Notes: generated by a model from the letters alone, not told the origin. A DNA stretch of 64,000 nt from Symbiodinium sp. CCMP2592 (GCA_905221615.1 CAJNDT010003779.1:1504581-1568580), one strand, 5' to 3'; positions 38,599 through 48,539 are shown, counted from the stretch's first letter. Numbers and translations are program-made.

Positions 38599-38825
38599 GG
38601 TTTATTGCTGTGAGCTGGCTGCCCCAGACCGTAGGTAGTTTTATCGAAGTGTCTTCCCGGTTCACGCGGTGTCAGGTTGCCTGGGGGTACAGAGGCCTGG
38701 ATCTTGAGCAACACAACTGCTTAGGGTTCCCCAGTATAGCTACAAACTCTGACAAATGTTCCTTGCACATCCGGTTAGCACGGTATCGTTTGAGGGTTCC
38801 AGTGTGTAGAGTGTTGGAAACATGA
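38599..38825 (+). CDS. candidate terminal exon, 74 residues
   Basis: After GTAGGATGTAG the frame reads SWLPQTVGSFIEVSSRFTRC then QVAWGYRGLDLEQHNCLGFP and ends in TGA after RVLET. Reads as a globular protein fragment. No family is recognised. Confidence 0.38.
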
Positions 38826-39473
38826 GGGTTTAGTAAGGCTCGTATGGTTTGTGCTGGAATCAGGAATTGTCGGTGAGATTCCTTTCGTCTATATAATTCT
38901 GAAAGGGAGCGGGCGAGCGAAAGAGAGGGAGAGGGAGCCAGAGAGACTGAACTGTCAAACCTTTAAAGACCGTGAACTCGACTTCCTAAACCGTCCTAAA
39001 CCCTGAAGCCTAAACCCTTTAAATCCTTAACCCGACCCTACGGCCCTAAGAGGTTCGAGGTTTTGGGAAGAGTAGGCGAGTCGGAAAAACCGTGAGTAGG
39101 TATGAGGGACCTGTGGCACGGTTTTGTTACCTTAAGGGTTCATAGGGTTTATGGGTTTAGGGTTTAGTAGTTCAGGCCTTCTGCGTTTAGGGCTTAGTCT
39201 TTGGGGCCTAGGGCTAGGTGTAGTGTTCAGGCCGTTGGGCCTAGGGTATTATGTCGAGATTGTTATGATGCAGGGCTTCTGGGAGTGTGATAGTACTTTC
39301 GCTTGAGAAGTGGTCATGGAGCGTGGCTCAGAAAGACGTGCTTTCCGTTCTGTTTTTTTCCTGTGTGCATCCTTGAAACCAGCTCCAAAGCATAAATCGC
39401 AAGGTTCGGGACATAGCCAGCCGGACGTTGGCTGGCTTAAGATGTTCTTCGATTTCAGGGTTTGTGTTTGTAG
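38826..39473. other. unassigned with telomere-like units
   Basis: Purine-rich GGGAGAGGGAGCCAG near 38920, CCTAAACCCT at 38990-39030, TTTAGGG variants at 39125-39245. No supported gene. Confidence 0.5.
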
Positions 39474-39936
39474 CGATTAGACAAGGCAATCCTTGAACGT
39501 GTGGAGCAGAAGGCGGCAGAGAACCGCCGAAAGGAAAGCAGCTTCAACAGGAAATCAGGGTCTTTGTCGAGTATGGCCAGTGCTACGAACTCAACTTTGC
39601 CACGAAAAGACAGCATGGACAGGACGTGACTTGCCCTACAAGCACCACAACAGACAAGGCAGAGAGAAGGAGCTGAGGCGGAGAAGTTCCGGCTGCTCTC
39701 CATGCAGATGAACGCGGTCCTCAGAGAAAACGGTACACAACCTCACGGTTCCTAAATCATAGGCGCCGAAGCCAAAAATCCATCGAACGCTGAATCTTGA
39801 AGCCTCACCGTGCAAGAACAACTTTATCTGATGACCCAACACCCTAGCTAGTCCCCTCGCAGCTGGTTCCACTGTCAGCCTCCAACAAGAGCTCTACAAC
39901 CCTCAACCCTCAGCAAAGCCTTATTCGACAGGCTGA
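39474..39936 (+). CDS. candidate coiled-coil gene end
   Basis: After TTTGTGTTTGTAG, exon 39474-39625 reads RLDKAILERVEQKAAENRRK then ESSFNRKSGSLSSMASATNS. A TGA lies in frame at 39627, but removing 33 nt from GTGACTTG to ACAAG keeps the frame into QREGAEAEKFRLLSMQMNAV (39659-39732). A 130-nt intron (GTACAC...CCCTCGCAG) leads in phase to GSTVSLQQELYNPQPSAKPY (39863-39936) and TGA. Heptad-like Leu/Glu/Lys pattern with a Ser-rich linker. If the 33-nt intron is not real, the TGA makes this a broken gene. Confidence 0.45.
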
Positions 39937-40130
39937 AAAAGCCTTGTGTGCGATATCCTTCCTTCTTTCTCTCATGACGCTGGTGGTCCGGACCTCAGTT
40001 TTTACTAATTACTAGATTCTAGACACAAAAGGAACCCTAGAGACTCCATTTCTGCACCGGCTTGGATACACAGCCACCTGAATTGTGACTGAGACTAGAG
40101 ATTGTTACAGGCAGTCGTAGGTTTCGGGCT

Positions 40131-40370
40131 TTGACACAAGCTATCACGATAACAATAAGGAAAGCATCTTCGACCTACTGCATGCTCGACCGGCTCACTG
40201 AGTATTCCCGGTTTAGGGATTACGGGCTTACCCATAGAGCCCTTGGCTGCGACCTTGTGTTAGAGATTTATTCTGGAGGGCTTCAGGGGTTAAGGGCTTT
40301 AGGGCTTTTGGGTTTAAAGGTCGTAGAGTTTGGACGGAGGCCCTCAGGCAAATCACAAGACCATTTGTAG
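40131..40370 (+). CDS. open frame, 79 residues
   Basis: Reads ITITIRKASSTYCMLDRLTE then YSRFRDYGLTHRALGCDLVL and ends at TAG. TTTGACACAAG at its start may be an acceptor. The second half drifts into Gly/Leu repeats from TTTAGGG-like DNA. Confidence 0.33.
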   Translation: MTQAITITIRKASSTYCMLDRLTEYSRFRDYGLTHRALGCDLVLEIYSGGLQGLRALGLLGLKVVEFGRRPSGKSQDHL

Positions 40371-40798
40371 CGGAGGCATCATCGAAGCCGGAGTGGTCAC
40401 GCCTATATCAACCGAAGTCCCTCAGCACACATCAACCAACATGCCGCTAATGTGTTGGTTGAAGTAGCTTCCTGGTTTTATCAGAGGTGGAATTGCTTTA
40501 TGTACACCTCACACCCCGTAAGCTTCAAGACCCAAACGATCCCGAGATATTGGAATCTATCTTGTCCTAAATAAACCCCAACTCTCTGATGCTAAACTAT
40601 AACATCCTACACAGCGACCCCTTATCCATGGTTTGTTCCCCCCCGATGCCTAAATAGTAAGTTGGAATACCCTGAGTTTCCTATGTCATGTTCTGCAGAA
40701 GTATCTAGACTGCTATTGGTGTCCTTCGACACGAAACAGATCCCTAAACCCCTTATACCTTAAACCGCATACCAACTGACCCAAGGTTCGAATTGCAG

Positions 40799-40872
40799 AG
40801 ACCAACGGAGATGTTTGGATCTTCGACGGCGTCTTTGCCCCTCGGTTCATATGGGAGCTCCGGTGCTTTCTA
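40799..40872 (+). CDS. candidate internal exon
   Basis: Between TTCGAATTGCAG and GTATGTGG. Reads TNGDVWIFDGVFAPRFIWEL then RCFL, almost all codons GC-ending. Good borders and composition. No family is recognised. Confidence 0.43.
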
Positions 40873-41302
40873 GTATGTGGGACTCGGAGTGGGGGCTGAG
40901 GGATCTAAGGGCTCGGGGGGGCTTAGGGTTGAAGGATTTGTTGGTTCCTATCTTGATTGGGAAGTTGATGCGCAAGGGCCTTATTGTGTTATGGTAAGAG
41001 CTTGATAGGTTTAAGTGTAGATGTTCAGTAAGCTAGTTTATGTTCTTCGAGTTATTATGATGGGGATATATGGCCAGCCAAAAATTTAATTTCAACTCCG
41101 AGAGGGGTTGGGTTTGGAGCGTAGAGTTTCAGATTTACGCCCTGGGATGAAGGGAGCGGCCCCGCAACAGTGCTCAGGCTTTTGCTTTTCGATATCTAAG
41201 CTTTCGAAAAGTTCAGTTGTTGTAAGACCCAATCCCAATCTCGCAATCTCAACTTAAGTTGAAAGCTTCAAATCTCAGTCCTAAGCCGTGAGTCTGGATC
41301 AG
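40873..41302. other. unassigned stretch
   Basis: Weak TTTAGGG-like units near 40915-40950. No supported gene. Confidence 0.4.
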
Positions 41303-41533
41303 GGATTGTCTAGGGAAGTGGGGAAGCGAAGAGACAAGTCCATTCGCAATGACTCCGAGATGCAGGGCATCCAGAGTATTTTGGGGCTCTTGGTCGTTGA
41401 TTACGAACGCGCCTACATTGGGAAGTTGGGGTTGAGGGCATGTGACACCACAGACTGGTGTTGGGACAGTACGGAAGTTAATTTGGCTTCGATTTATGAC
41501 GTCGTGACTCTTCCCATCAGGCAGGACGATTAA
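41303..41533 (+). CDS. candidate terminal exon, 76 residues
   Basis: After GTCTGGATCAG the frame reads GLSREVGKRRDKSIRNDSEM then QGIQSILGLLVVDYERAYIG and ends VTLPIRQDD and TAA. Charged first part, mixed second part, coherent codon choice. No family is recognised. Confidence 0.42.
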   Translation, partial: GLSREVGKRRDKSIRNDSEMQGIQSILGLLVVDYERAYIGKLGLRACDTTDWCWDSTEVNLASIYDVVTLPIRQDD

Positions 41534-42242
41534 AGTCTCAGCAGGGCTTTTACCAAGAGAGTCTTCCTATAGTTAGGAAAAAGACCTGAGGTTGGCGTGT
41601 CGCTTTTGGGTGCAATCTGCGCTGGGGCCAGGCGGGCGGAACTTTGTGTATAAGATCGATATTCGAGTTATTAGCAGTCATCGCACGATATAGTCAGCTA
41701 CCATATGCCACCGAAACCTACTCAACGAATCCCGAAGGCGCGAAGCCCTGGGCTCTTGAGCAGTAAAGCTACAGAGGTCGTAAAGCAACGGGGTGTTGGT
41801 GGATTTAGGGAGGGATCTTTGACATCTGAAGTACTCAAGAGTTCAACCTAGAAGCCTGAACTATTGGTAATGCCGCTCTGTCGGGTTCCTCGTTTAACAT
41901 ATGGTAGAACATGCCGCAATGATTTGTTCTGAATAGCCTAATCTAATCATTAAGGCAACTCTCGTGAAGATGACCTGGTTGCAAACCGGGCATCCTGTGT
42001 AATAGAGATTTCATCCCACAGTAGCTTGAAACCCGGGTTTGGGGTGACAGGGGCTGCTGTCTGACTGAATTGCAAGGTGGATGCATTTAAATGTTCGATA
42101 GCTCCAACAAGCTTTTCCCGATAGTCGAGAAAAGCTCGACAAAATCTATAATGTCCTACGTATTTGCATCCCTGTCAGGCCCTACAACTCCTACGAAACT
42201 CACGGATCCAACTGACGTCCCCGACAATGCAAGCCCGAACGG
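41534..42242. other. unassigned stretch
   Basis: A family N-like fragment (GCCTAATCTAATCATTAAGGC) at 41935-41960. Otherwise no supported gene. Confidence 0.4.
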
Positions 42243-42335
42243 TCCATGAATGTACCCAACTAGTATATACTTTGGCCCTAAAGTGCCTATACTGGGCCAA
42301 CTTTGGGCCATAATATGTACTAGGGTACAAGGATC
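42243..42335. mobile_element. palindromic element, family C
   Basis: GAATGTACCCAACTAGTATAT pairs loosely with ATATGTACTAGGGTAC. The centre is GGCC-rich. Confidence 0.65.
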
Positions 42336-42361
42336 CTTTGGAAAGGTAAGCCAGAATAAAG

Positions 42362-43060
42362 GTTTGTTAAGAATTATTTTGCGTCGACCTGGTGTACTAC
42401 GCTTATCTTACCTTGCGGGACATGGTTACCCTGTAGAAGCAACGACAGACAGACTAAACTTTCGCTGGCGCTCCGACTGTCTCAAAGCAGACTCTGTATG
42501 TTGAAAGACATTAGGCCTCAACTTAGGTACTGCTTGTATACTTGGAGCCTTGGATCCTACGGAGTCCAGCACTATTACCCTGAACTTCCCTAAGCCCGAT
42601 TGCCTTAATGCCTTGGTGTCGACCTTGGAACGCAGGCATCCTGACAACGTCAAGTTCGCTGATCTTCATCAGGCTGCCATGACCTGCCATGTGGGTGGTT
42701 GTCAAAATTGTGGTCCCCTTTTTGGGTCCTTATTATAGTACGGCACCTATTATTTAGGGTATAAGGGACCCCTATTTTGACAACTACCCATGTGACGAGG
42801 GGAATAGGGTGGAGGACATGGCATTGGAAAGGCTGACTTCCGGTGTACAGTTTGGAAGCAAAGAGTCTGGGGTTCCACCTATAGTCTCCATTGTAGTTCC
42901 TTCTTTTGGTTACCCGATTTTATGGTTAGGATCCTAGAAGAGAGAGATTCTGGTTAACCGAACAGAGGAACTACAATGGAGACTACAGGCAGGCTTCATG
43001 GTGAAAAGGCTTCAGCGTGTTCGGATTCGCGCATGGGTGTTGGGGAATTTTCAGCATTGT
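42362..43060 (+). CDS. candidate multi-exon gene with element introns
   Basis: A first segment to about 42499 reads RRPGVLRLSYLAGHGYPVEA then TTDRLNFRWRSDCLKADS. Exon 42527-42690 reads TLNFPKPDCLNALVSTLERR then HPDNVKFADLHQAAMTCH and ends before GTGGGT. Exon 42800-42842 reads GNRVEDMALERLTS. The next segment from 42989 reads RLHGEKASACSDSRMGVGEF. The family B element fills intron 42691-42799 in phase. The family F element fills intron 42843-42988 in phase. The first junction would need a 27-nt intron and is doubtful. No family is recognised. Confidence 0.4.
42688..42794. mobile_element. palindromic element, family B, possible intron
   Basis: GGGTGGTTGTCAAAATTG pairs with TTTTGACAACTACCC. ATGT flanks both sides. 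GTGGGT lies at its left edge and GACGAG just outside its right edge. Confidence 0.87.
42874..42990. mobile_element. palindromic element, family F, possible intron
   Basis: CCTATAGTCTCCATTGTAG is mirrored by CTACAATGGAGACTACAGG. About 85-90 percent identical to 32611-32728. Confidence 0.9.
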
Positions 43061-43260
43061 TCGGTTTAGGGTTTAGGGTTGTAGGTGCAAAGATTCCGCA
43101 GCGACGGGTGGAGGTTCAGTTAATACGAAGATCTTGTCAAAGCTCATTGCCGGGTCGCCTCTTTTTGACGAGGGGCCCTAGAAGGGTCCACATACTCACA
43201 TACTCCCCAAAATTCCCACTAGTTATCCTAAACCCAGTGCGTTATTATTGTTGAATCCAT

Positions 43261-43728
43261 TAAACCATTAGGGTATTGCTCAGGGTTCCAAGACCATGGG
43301 GCACTGTTAGGCTGTTACAATAAGTATTGCCCTCGCAAATGCGCAGTATGATCTCAATCAGCTAACTTGCCGAAGCATGCATGCAGTGCTGATTAATTAT
43401 GCAGGGTCATGAAATAGGCGCCCCATCCCGTTCAAGTGCTGACGCAGCAAGCCTAAACGTTACAATCGAATTCTGACTCCCTTTTGGGGTTGAGGGGTTT
43501 AGGGTCTTGCGGGGTTAAGGGTGTTGATTACCGGCTTTAGCGTACCATAAGTAATATCAAACGCTCGCCTTTGACCTCTACCCAACCCTAAACCCAAAAC
43601 CCAACCTCAGAAGCTGAAGATTGCGAGAAACCGCAGGTCCCTGCAACTCCAGTCTTGCATCTGGGCTGCAAGTTCCTACCCAGACCCCCGGGGAGGATCC
43701 AAAAATTAGGTCCCTGAATGGGGGGTTC
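43261..43728. other. unassigned stretch
   Basis: Short TTTAGGG- and CCCTAAA-like units at 43495-43525 and 43580-43605. No supported gene. Confidence 0.4.
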
Positions 43729-44109
43729 CTATAAAGTACCCTTAGTCGTATAGGGCCCCAAACTAGGGGATCTACTTTTCAGATCCTTCCGGGGGTCTGG
43801 GATGCTATGGGTGGCGCAGATCAGAGTGTGCCTAAGCTGGCCTGGACCTATGAAACACAACCCTACACCCTCAACAGTTGAACTCCGAACCCATGGCAGC
43901 AAGCTTGAGTTCGAAGGTCTTAGGGATTCGGGTTCAGGGCTCACCCTTCTACCGTAAACTTCGAGCTCTAGATCACAAACCCTGGAACTACTTGTCTTGG
44001 AACGTTGGTCCTGGTTGCCTCTGAGCCAGCATTGAATCAATGTCGTTGCTACAGTGGTGGTGTTGAGTGTTTCGGGTTTACTAAGCGCAGCACAAGGGCC
44101 GCTTGACAA
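43729..44109 (-). CDS. open frame, 126 residues
   Basis: Minus strand. Includes SSSRVCDLELEVYGRRVSPE then ESLRPSNSSLLPWVRSSTVE. One of the longer frames outside repeats, but chance frames of this length are expected a few times in 64 kb. No family or clear splice borders. Confidence 0.28.
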   Translation of the reverse strand: MSSGPCAALSKPETLNTTTVATTLIQCWLRGNQDQRSKTSSSRVCDLELEVYGRRVSPEPESLRPSNSSLLPWVRSSTVEGVGLCFIGPGQLRHTLICATHSIPDPRKDLKSRSPSLGPYTTKGTL

Positions 44110-44385
44110 CAGCCGCCACAGTATTGCTGTTCTTCTGCGGCTAAGTTCTCGGGGCTCTGCTGCGCCTTTAAGAGATACCCAAACCCGCGGCCCCTAAACC
44201 CACTAAAAGCCTGAGCCTCGAGCTGACGACCCCCAACTACACCTCATATCCAACTGCCCAATATCAAGAAGCATCATAAATCTTCGATACATCGGGGGTC
44301 CCATCATCCTTTATCTGAGCGGTACAGGGCTTGCTTTCATACCCAAACCAATCCCCGAACCCTGAGCTCCCCTCTTGGACACCAG

Positions 44386-44440
44386 AAACGTTGGAACATG
44401 GGCACAGTGATGTGCCAATTTTCCTGCTTTTACTTCAGTC
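44386..44440. mobile_element. shortened family L element
   Basis: CCAGAAACGTTGGAACATGG and a degraded right end (CCAATTTTCCTGCTTTTAC). About half the usual length. CCCTAAA variants follow at 44452-44515. Confidence 0.6.
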
Positions 44441-44731
44441 AGCAGCGAACCACTAAAACCCCAAACCGTAAACCCCTAAACCCCAAATCCTAAAACCCTA
44501 AGGGACCCTAAACCCCAGAAAAGGAGCTCAAGCAAAACAGAAAAAACAAAGCCCTACATATAAAAAAACCTGTCTGATCCCAGGCTTTTGTCCGGCACGG
44601 CAGCCACGCTGGTTCCAACGCCGCCTCTTGCTTGAATTTGGGGTGACAGGGTGTTTTTTATTGACACTTCCAACAACAGAACAGCACAGACAGGGCGCTT
44701 TGTCGCGTCGAAGTTTATGCATCCTAGCTGT

Positions 44732-44816
44732 AGGGAGGCCCCCTGCTCGGCTCTCTTAAAAGGAACCTTATTGAGAGGGTCTACATCCCCAAATATCCCC
44801 CTAATCCTAACTCCGA
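44732..44816. repeat. dispersed repeat shared with 7202-7318
   Basis: GGGAGGCCCC, GGCTCTCTTAAAAGG, GAGAGGGTCTACATCCCC and CCTAATCCTAACTCC occur in the same order. Confidence 0.65.
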
Positions 44817-44926
44817 ATGCAGGGTTCTATCAGGGTGTCTATTGGATTCTGTCCTAAACCCTGACCCTAAAATGCTGAAGCATTGCGCTGGTGTTCAGTC
44901 GTTTCGGGTCCAGCAGTTCCAGGTTC

Positions 44927-45112
44927 AGAGAGAGCCAATACCCCTTAATTAGGGAATATACCTTGAATCAGAATATGAAGCCCCTAATTAGGGAATATAC
45001 CTTAAATCAGAATTTGAAGCCCCCAATTAGGGAATCTACCTTAAATCAGAATATGAAGCCGCTGATGGTTTAAGGTCTATTCCTTAATTAACGGGTATTG
45101 GGCTCTCTGGGT
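44927..45112. mobile_element. family H element with internal triplication
   Basis: AGAGAGCCAATACCCC and GGGTATTGGGCTCTCTGG ends. Inside, TTAGGGAATATACCTT with AATCAGAATATGAAGCCCC is repeated three times at a ~48-bp period, so the element has expanded internally. Confidence 0.88.
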
Positions 45113-45239
45113 TCATGCCCTGGGGATCTTTTCACACTTTGCTCGTTGGGACGCTGCGGGTGGGGGGGGGGGGGACATGGCACTGGCTGCAGCTAGTGAC
45201 CCGACGTAGGGGAGCCTTCTGACCCTTAAAGAGCCAAAG

Positions 45240-45477
45240 TGTCCCTAAACCCTAACCGAGCCGAAGTATCCCTAAACCCCTAAACCCTAATCACTTATCA
45301 TATCTCTGTAAAATATACCCCTGACATCCCATGATAAGGTCTTTACTCGAGTAACTCAAAACACACCCAGTCCTTGAACCCCGCAGCTCAGCAGTATTCC
45401 CTAAACCCTCAACCTTAACCCCCAAACCCTAACCCTACCCACCACACTTAACCAACAAAAACCCTAAACCCTAAACC
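45240..45477. repeat. telomere-like repeats
   Basis: CCCTAAACC, CCCTAACC and CCCCTAAACC units at 45245-45290 and 45400-45477, mixed with unassigned DNA. Confidence 0.75.
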
Positions 45478-45750
45478 TTAGAAAGTAAAAGCCCTATCCC
45501 TACAGAGCAGGTCCGCTGCGACTCTGCCATATCTCCTTTTCTTCTTGACGCAGTTGGACGCTGTGCCGGGGCCCCGGCTCGCGGCAGCAGTCTCCCCGGG
45601 GCTCCAAATAGCCCAAAGTAGGTCCTACTGCTGATGGTATAAATCCTGCATGGAGCATAAGAAGGAATATACCATAATTCCCATAGTTTAGGGTCATTAT
45701 GATAATGCAGGATTTATATCATCAACTGTAGTTATATAGACTTTAGAGCC
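45478..45750 (-). CDS. candidate gene end with family O intron
   Basis: Minus strand. A 24-nt exon (45750-45727, GSKVYITT), bounded by CGACTTAG and GTTGATG, joins in phase to exon 45624-45478 reading DLLWAIWSPGETAAASRGPG then TASNCVKKKRRYGRVAADLL and TAA. The 102-nt intron is exactly the family O element, whose end supplies CAGTAG. The main exon is strongly GC-ending. A second frame over it (CREPGPRHSVQLRQEEKEIW) is also open. Confidence 0.42.
45625..45735. mobile_element. palindromic element, family O, possible intron
   Basis: CTACTGCTGATGGTATAAATC pairs with GATTTATATCATCAACTGTAG. CCATAATTCCCATAGTTTAG inside is shared with 36747-36856. Confidence 0.9.
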
Positions 45751-45811
45751 CTAAGTCGGTATATACTGCCTGTATACTTGGAGCCCTAGGGTCTCTGTCT
45801 GCACAGTCTAG

Positions 45812-45918
45812 AGTACTGGATATTTGTCAGATTATGTGGAAAATCTCCAGATCTTCCAGATTTCCTGATTTCCATGTTTGTTAGAATGCTGGATATTTGT
45901 CAGATTATGTGAAACAGG
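45812..45918. repeat. direct repeat pair, ~25 bp
   Basis: CTGGATATTTGTCAGATTAT followed by GTG occurs at 45816 and 45892. Confidence 0.9.
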
Positions 45919-46103
45919 TTAGATCCTGGTAGCATCATGCTACGAGGAGTAGGCTCCTGATCACGAGGACACTACCAATGCACAAGGGATGCCTGAACAA
46001 CCTACTCCTAGTTTTAACACCCGAAATTGCTAACCCCTCCCAGTACTGGGTCTGGGGTGTGGAGTTCAGGGTGTCTACATACAAAACTTTATGCAGCTAT
46101 GTA

Positions 46104-46205
46104 TATGTGTACATACATACATACATACATACTTACATACATAGATATAGACATATGTATCTATACATATAGTTACATACTTACATATATACATACTTAC
46201 AAACA
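46104..46205. repeat. CATA microsatellite
   Basis: CATACATACATACATAC-type run with TATA variants. Confidence 0.95.
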
Positions 46206-46224
46206 TACTTCTGTGTCTCCTTAC

Positions 46225-46446
46225 TTATGGGTTTACACTCGTTTGATTTTCCTTTAGTTGTTTATCCAGGCCTTTCCTAAACTTACTTTCGTTCTCATTC
46301 TCGACCCTTCTGCTCTCTGGCTCTCTCTCTCTGGCGGCTCTCGCTCTAGATTTCCTCAGTATGTGCCGCACTCGACCCCTCCGCTGAGGTCGAAGTATTC
46401 TTGGAGGCGTCGCTCGATAGCACCTGCAGGAAAAGGATAAAGGCAT
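46225..46446 (-). CDS. candidate exon, highly charged
   Basis: Minus strand. ILRKSRARAAREREPESRRV then ENENESKFRKGLDKQLKENQ and TAA after TSVNP. An Arg/Glu-rich helix is likely. The start overlaps CT/GA-rich DNA, which could mimic such a composition. Confidence 0.35.
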   Translation of the reverse strand: MPLSFSCRCYRATPPRILRPQRRGRVRHILRKSRARAAREREPESRRVENENESKFRKGLDKQLKENQTSVNP

Positions 46447-46522
46447 TTGGGATTCAGCCGGTTAGGAAGACCACACCTGATGTCACGCACTGTGGCAAGG
46501 CTTGCATGTAGGGTTTAGTCTT

Positions 46523-46810
46523 CTATCGGGGAGCGAGTACGCAATCACAAGTTATATCCGTATTTGCCCGATCCCAGACACTGTATAATCGTTTAGCTAT
46601 ACTTGGAGGTTCATGGGTAGTTGCAAGTGGATTTATGAGTCCTGTAATATGGGTTATAAGTATGGTTACCCTACTTATAGCCCTACTTATAACTACCCAG
46701 GAACCTCCAAGTATGCCCTCTTCAAGCATAGGGGTCCTTAACAGAAAGGTCTCGGAGTAACTGGTACCAAGAGCCCTTACAGAACATGTTTCGACACAAC
46801 GCAAGCCCAA
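46523..46810 (-). CDS. open frame crossing a family I element
   Basis: Minus strand. ALGTSYSETFLLRTPMLEEG before the element and AKRLYSVWDRANTDITCDCV then LAPR and TAG after it. The frame stays open through the element itself, so this may be an unspliced or broken gene. The + strand at 46510-46600 also has an open frame (STQSQVISVFARSQTLYN). Confidence 0.28.
   Translation of the reverse strand: MGLRCVETCSVRALGTSYSETFLLRTPMLEEGILGGSWVVISRAISRVTILITHITGLINPLATTHEPPSIAKRLYSVWDRANTDITCDCVLAPR
46599..46712. mobile_element. palindromic element, family I
   Basis: TACTTGGAGGTTCATGGGTA and AACTACCCAGGAACCTCCAA are inverted ends, TA on both sides. Confidence 0.92.
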
Positions 46811-46818
46811 AACCCTAC

Positions 46819-46956
46819 TTAAACCCTAAGCCCCGAAGCCCCAAGCCATGAAACCCTAAACCCCACAAATCCTACAAAACTTACGAAGTTTACAAATTTT
46901 GCGAAACCAGAATGCAAAAGGCCCCCTCTAGACTTGGGAGTTACTGGATCAGACAT
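46819..46956 (-). CDS. open frame with ATG after poly-C tract
   Basis: Minus strand. Ten C and CAACTAG precede MSDPVTPKSRGGLLHSGFAK then FVNFVSFVGF, with the last part being translated telomere-like DNA. The first 20 residues may be a real exon. Confidence 0.25.
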   Translation of the reverse strand: MSDPVTPKSRGGLLHSGFAKFVNFVSFVGFVGFRVSWLGASGLRV

Positions 46957-47036
46957 GCTAGTTGGGGGGGGGGGTTGGCTAAGGCCTAAGCCAGAAAGAT
47001 GAGGATATAGGCCTTCCGTAGTGCTCTAGAAGGCTT

Positions 47037-47234
47037 TTACAGGGTTCTAGAAGGGTTGTGTAGGGTTGTTATAGCGTTCTTGTTCAAGGTTCTCCATCGC
47101 ACTTGTTCTTTATTCGGAGCCCCTGCTTGAACATCAAAAACTCGACACAGAAGGCCCTTCTTGTTCAGGGGGACTAGGTGACCAGGGACCCGAGCAGACC
47201 TTCTCGGGGTGCTATACTCCCTATATAGCCCCAA
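47037..47234 (-). CDS. candidate exon, 65 residues
   Basis: Minus strand. EYSTPRRSARVPGHLVPLNK then KGLLCRVFDVQAGAPNKEQV and RWRTLNKNAITTLHNPSRTL, ending TAA. Coherent codon choice through the whole length. No family is recognised. Confidence 0.4.
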   Translation of the reverse strand: MGLYREYSTPRRSARVPGHLVPLNKKGLLCRVFDVQAGAPNKEQVRWRTLNKNAITTLHNPSRTL

Positions 47235-47307
47235 TGTACTCTCAACGGTTAACCTTTAGTTCTCCAGTATTCTGGACAAGCAGGGGAAAGCAACGACCCT
47301 GTACGAC

Positions 47308-47368
47308 TTCCATAACCCCTAAACCCTAAACCCTAAACCCTAAACCCTAAACCCTAAACCCTAAACCG
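47308..47368. repeat. telomere-like repeat, nearly perfect
   Basis: Eight consecutive CCCTAAA units. Confidence 0.95.
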
Positions 47369-48122
47369 ACCTTTTGTTTTAACCCAGGGCCTTATCTGCA
47401 GAACAACCTTCAAGAACTTCCATGAACACCTTCATTATCCTAAACCCTGAAGACCCCAAACCGTAGCCCTAGACCTTAAACCCTAAATCATAGTCCAACA
47501 CCTTCAACCATAAACCCACAAAACAGGGGACCCTAATATAGTACCCTACATAGTAAGGACCTTCGGAAACTCCCAAACTCCAAAACGGAATAAGCATCTG
47601 AGGCCTCCTCACATTCCCAATGCGTCTGATGCTGCTCATATTGACGACTCTGAACCTGTGCTGTCTGCCACATGGCCTTGTTTTGGGGGAGGGATCGTTC
47701 CAGGGTTAGGGCTTAGGAGTTGAGGCTTCGGGGGTTTGGGGTCGAGGGTAGGGCTTTTTCGGGCGAGTCAGGACGAAGAGTAAGTTAGGTAAACATATGC
47801 AGCTGAAGCCTTTTTCCCTCAATGTGTTCAGGGATGTTACCGAAACCGTACACCGCTGAAACCTACCACTTTAGTGATCTTTAGTGCATTGGTCTTAGCT
47901 CAGCTACAAGTGCTTCTTTGGGGAGGTCGACCAGCCTCGTGTTCGCTCGCAGAGCTCTTAAAAACCCTAAACCCTCATCCCTAAGCTCTTCTACGGCTTG
48001 AGGTTGGTGCTTAAAGCCCTAGGGCTCTGGGATGTAGGGCCTTGGATTCAGGGCCTCTGTAGGGCCCTGGCTGTAGGGATTTATGGGGACGTTTTGTAAG
48101 TCACGGGCTTGGGGCTGTAAAT
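47369..48122. other. unassigned, with half family A element
   Basis: 47521-47573 has GGGGACCCTAATATAGTACCC and CGGAAACTCCC of family A. Otherwise only short repeats. Confidence 0.45.
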
Positions 48123-48347
48123 TCACCTTGGTGGCCTTAGTGTTTGTCTAGGGCTTGAACTCTTCTGGGCTCTGGCCCGGGAGTTTGCATGCCCAGGCCT
48201 TTGCGGGTCGGCTTCTAGGTTTGCGACAGTTTTTACAGCCCAAACGGCTTGGGGCACTAAACCAAGAAGGTACCTTGAACCCTCACAGCAACTGGGGTTC
48301 AGGAAAATGTAAAGTCTAAGCCCCACGGGCCCTCTAATAGAGCCCCT

Positions 48348-48539
48348 ATGCTCCTGAATAGTCGGTGCTTCGGGGGTATAAGGGTAGTTGGGAGGTCTAG
48401 GTATAGTCCTTTCTTGCGAAGGTTTCTAGCGAACTTCCCGTCTACTGTAAGGCTGACGCTGAACTTCCTGGGCTGGGCAGGCTACGAGATCCCCGCGATA
48501 ATGATCGGAGCCTCGCCGGAAAGCGGGTTTTATGTTTAG
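48348..48539 (+). CDS. open frame, 63 residues
   Basis: Reads VGRSRYSPFLRRFLANFPST then VRLTLNFLGWAGYEIPAIMI and ends ESGFYV and TAG. Amphipathic. No splice borders or family. A minus frame at 48123-48326 is a weaker candidate. Confidence 0.33.
   Translation: MLLNSRCFGGIRVVGRSRYSPFLRRFLANFPSTVRLTLNFLGWAGYEIPAIMIGASPESGFYV

Noticed and set aside
46599-46712. Family I copy at 46.6 kb as an intron
   Set aside because: On + the spliced product stops after a few codons and on minus it meets an immediate stop; no supportive junction was found.
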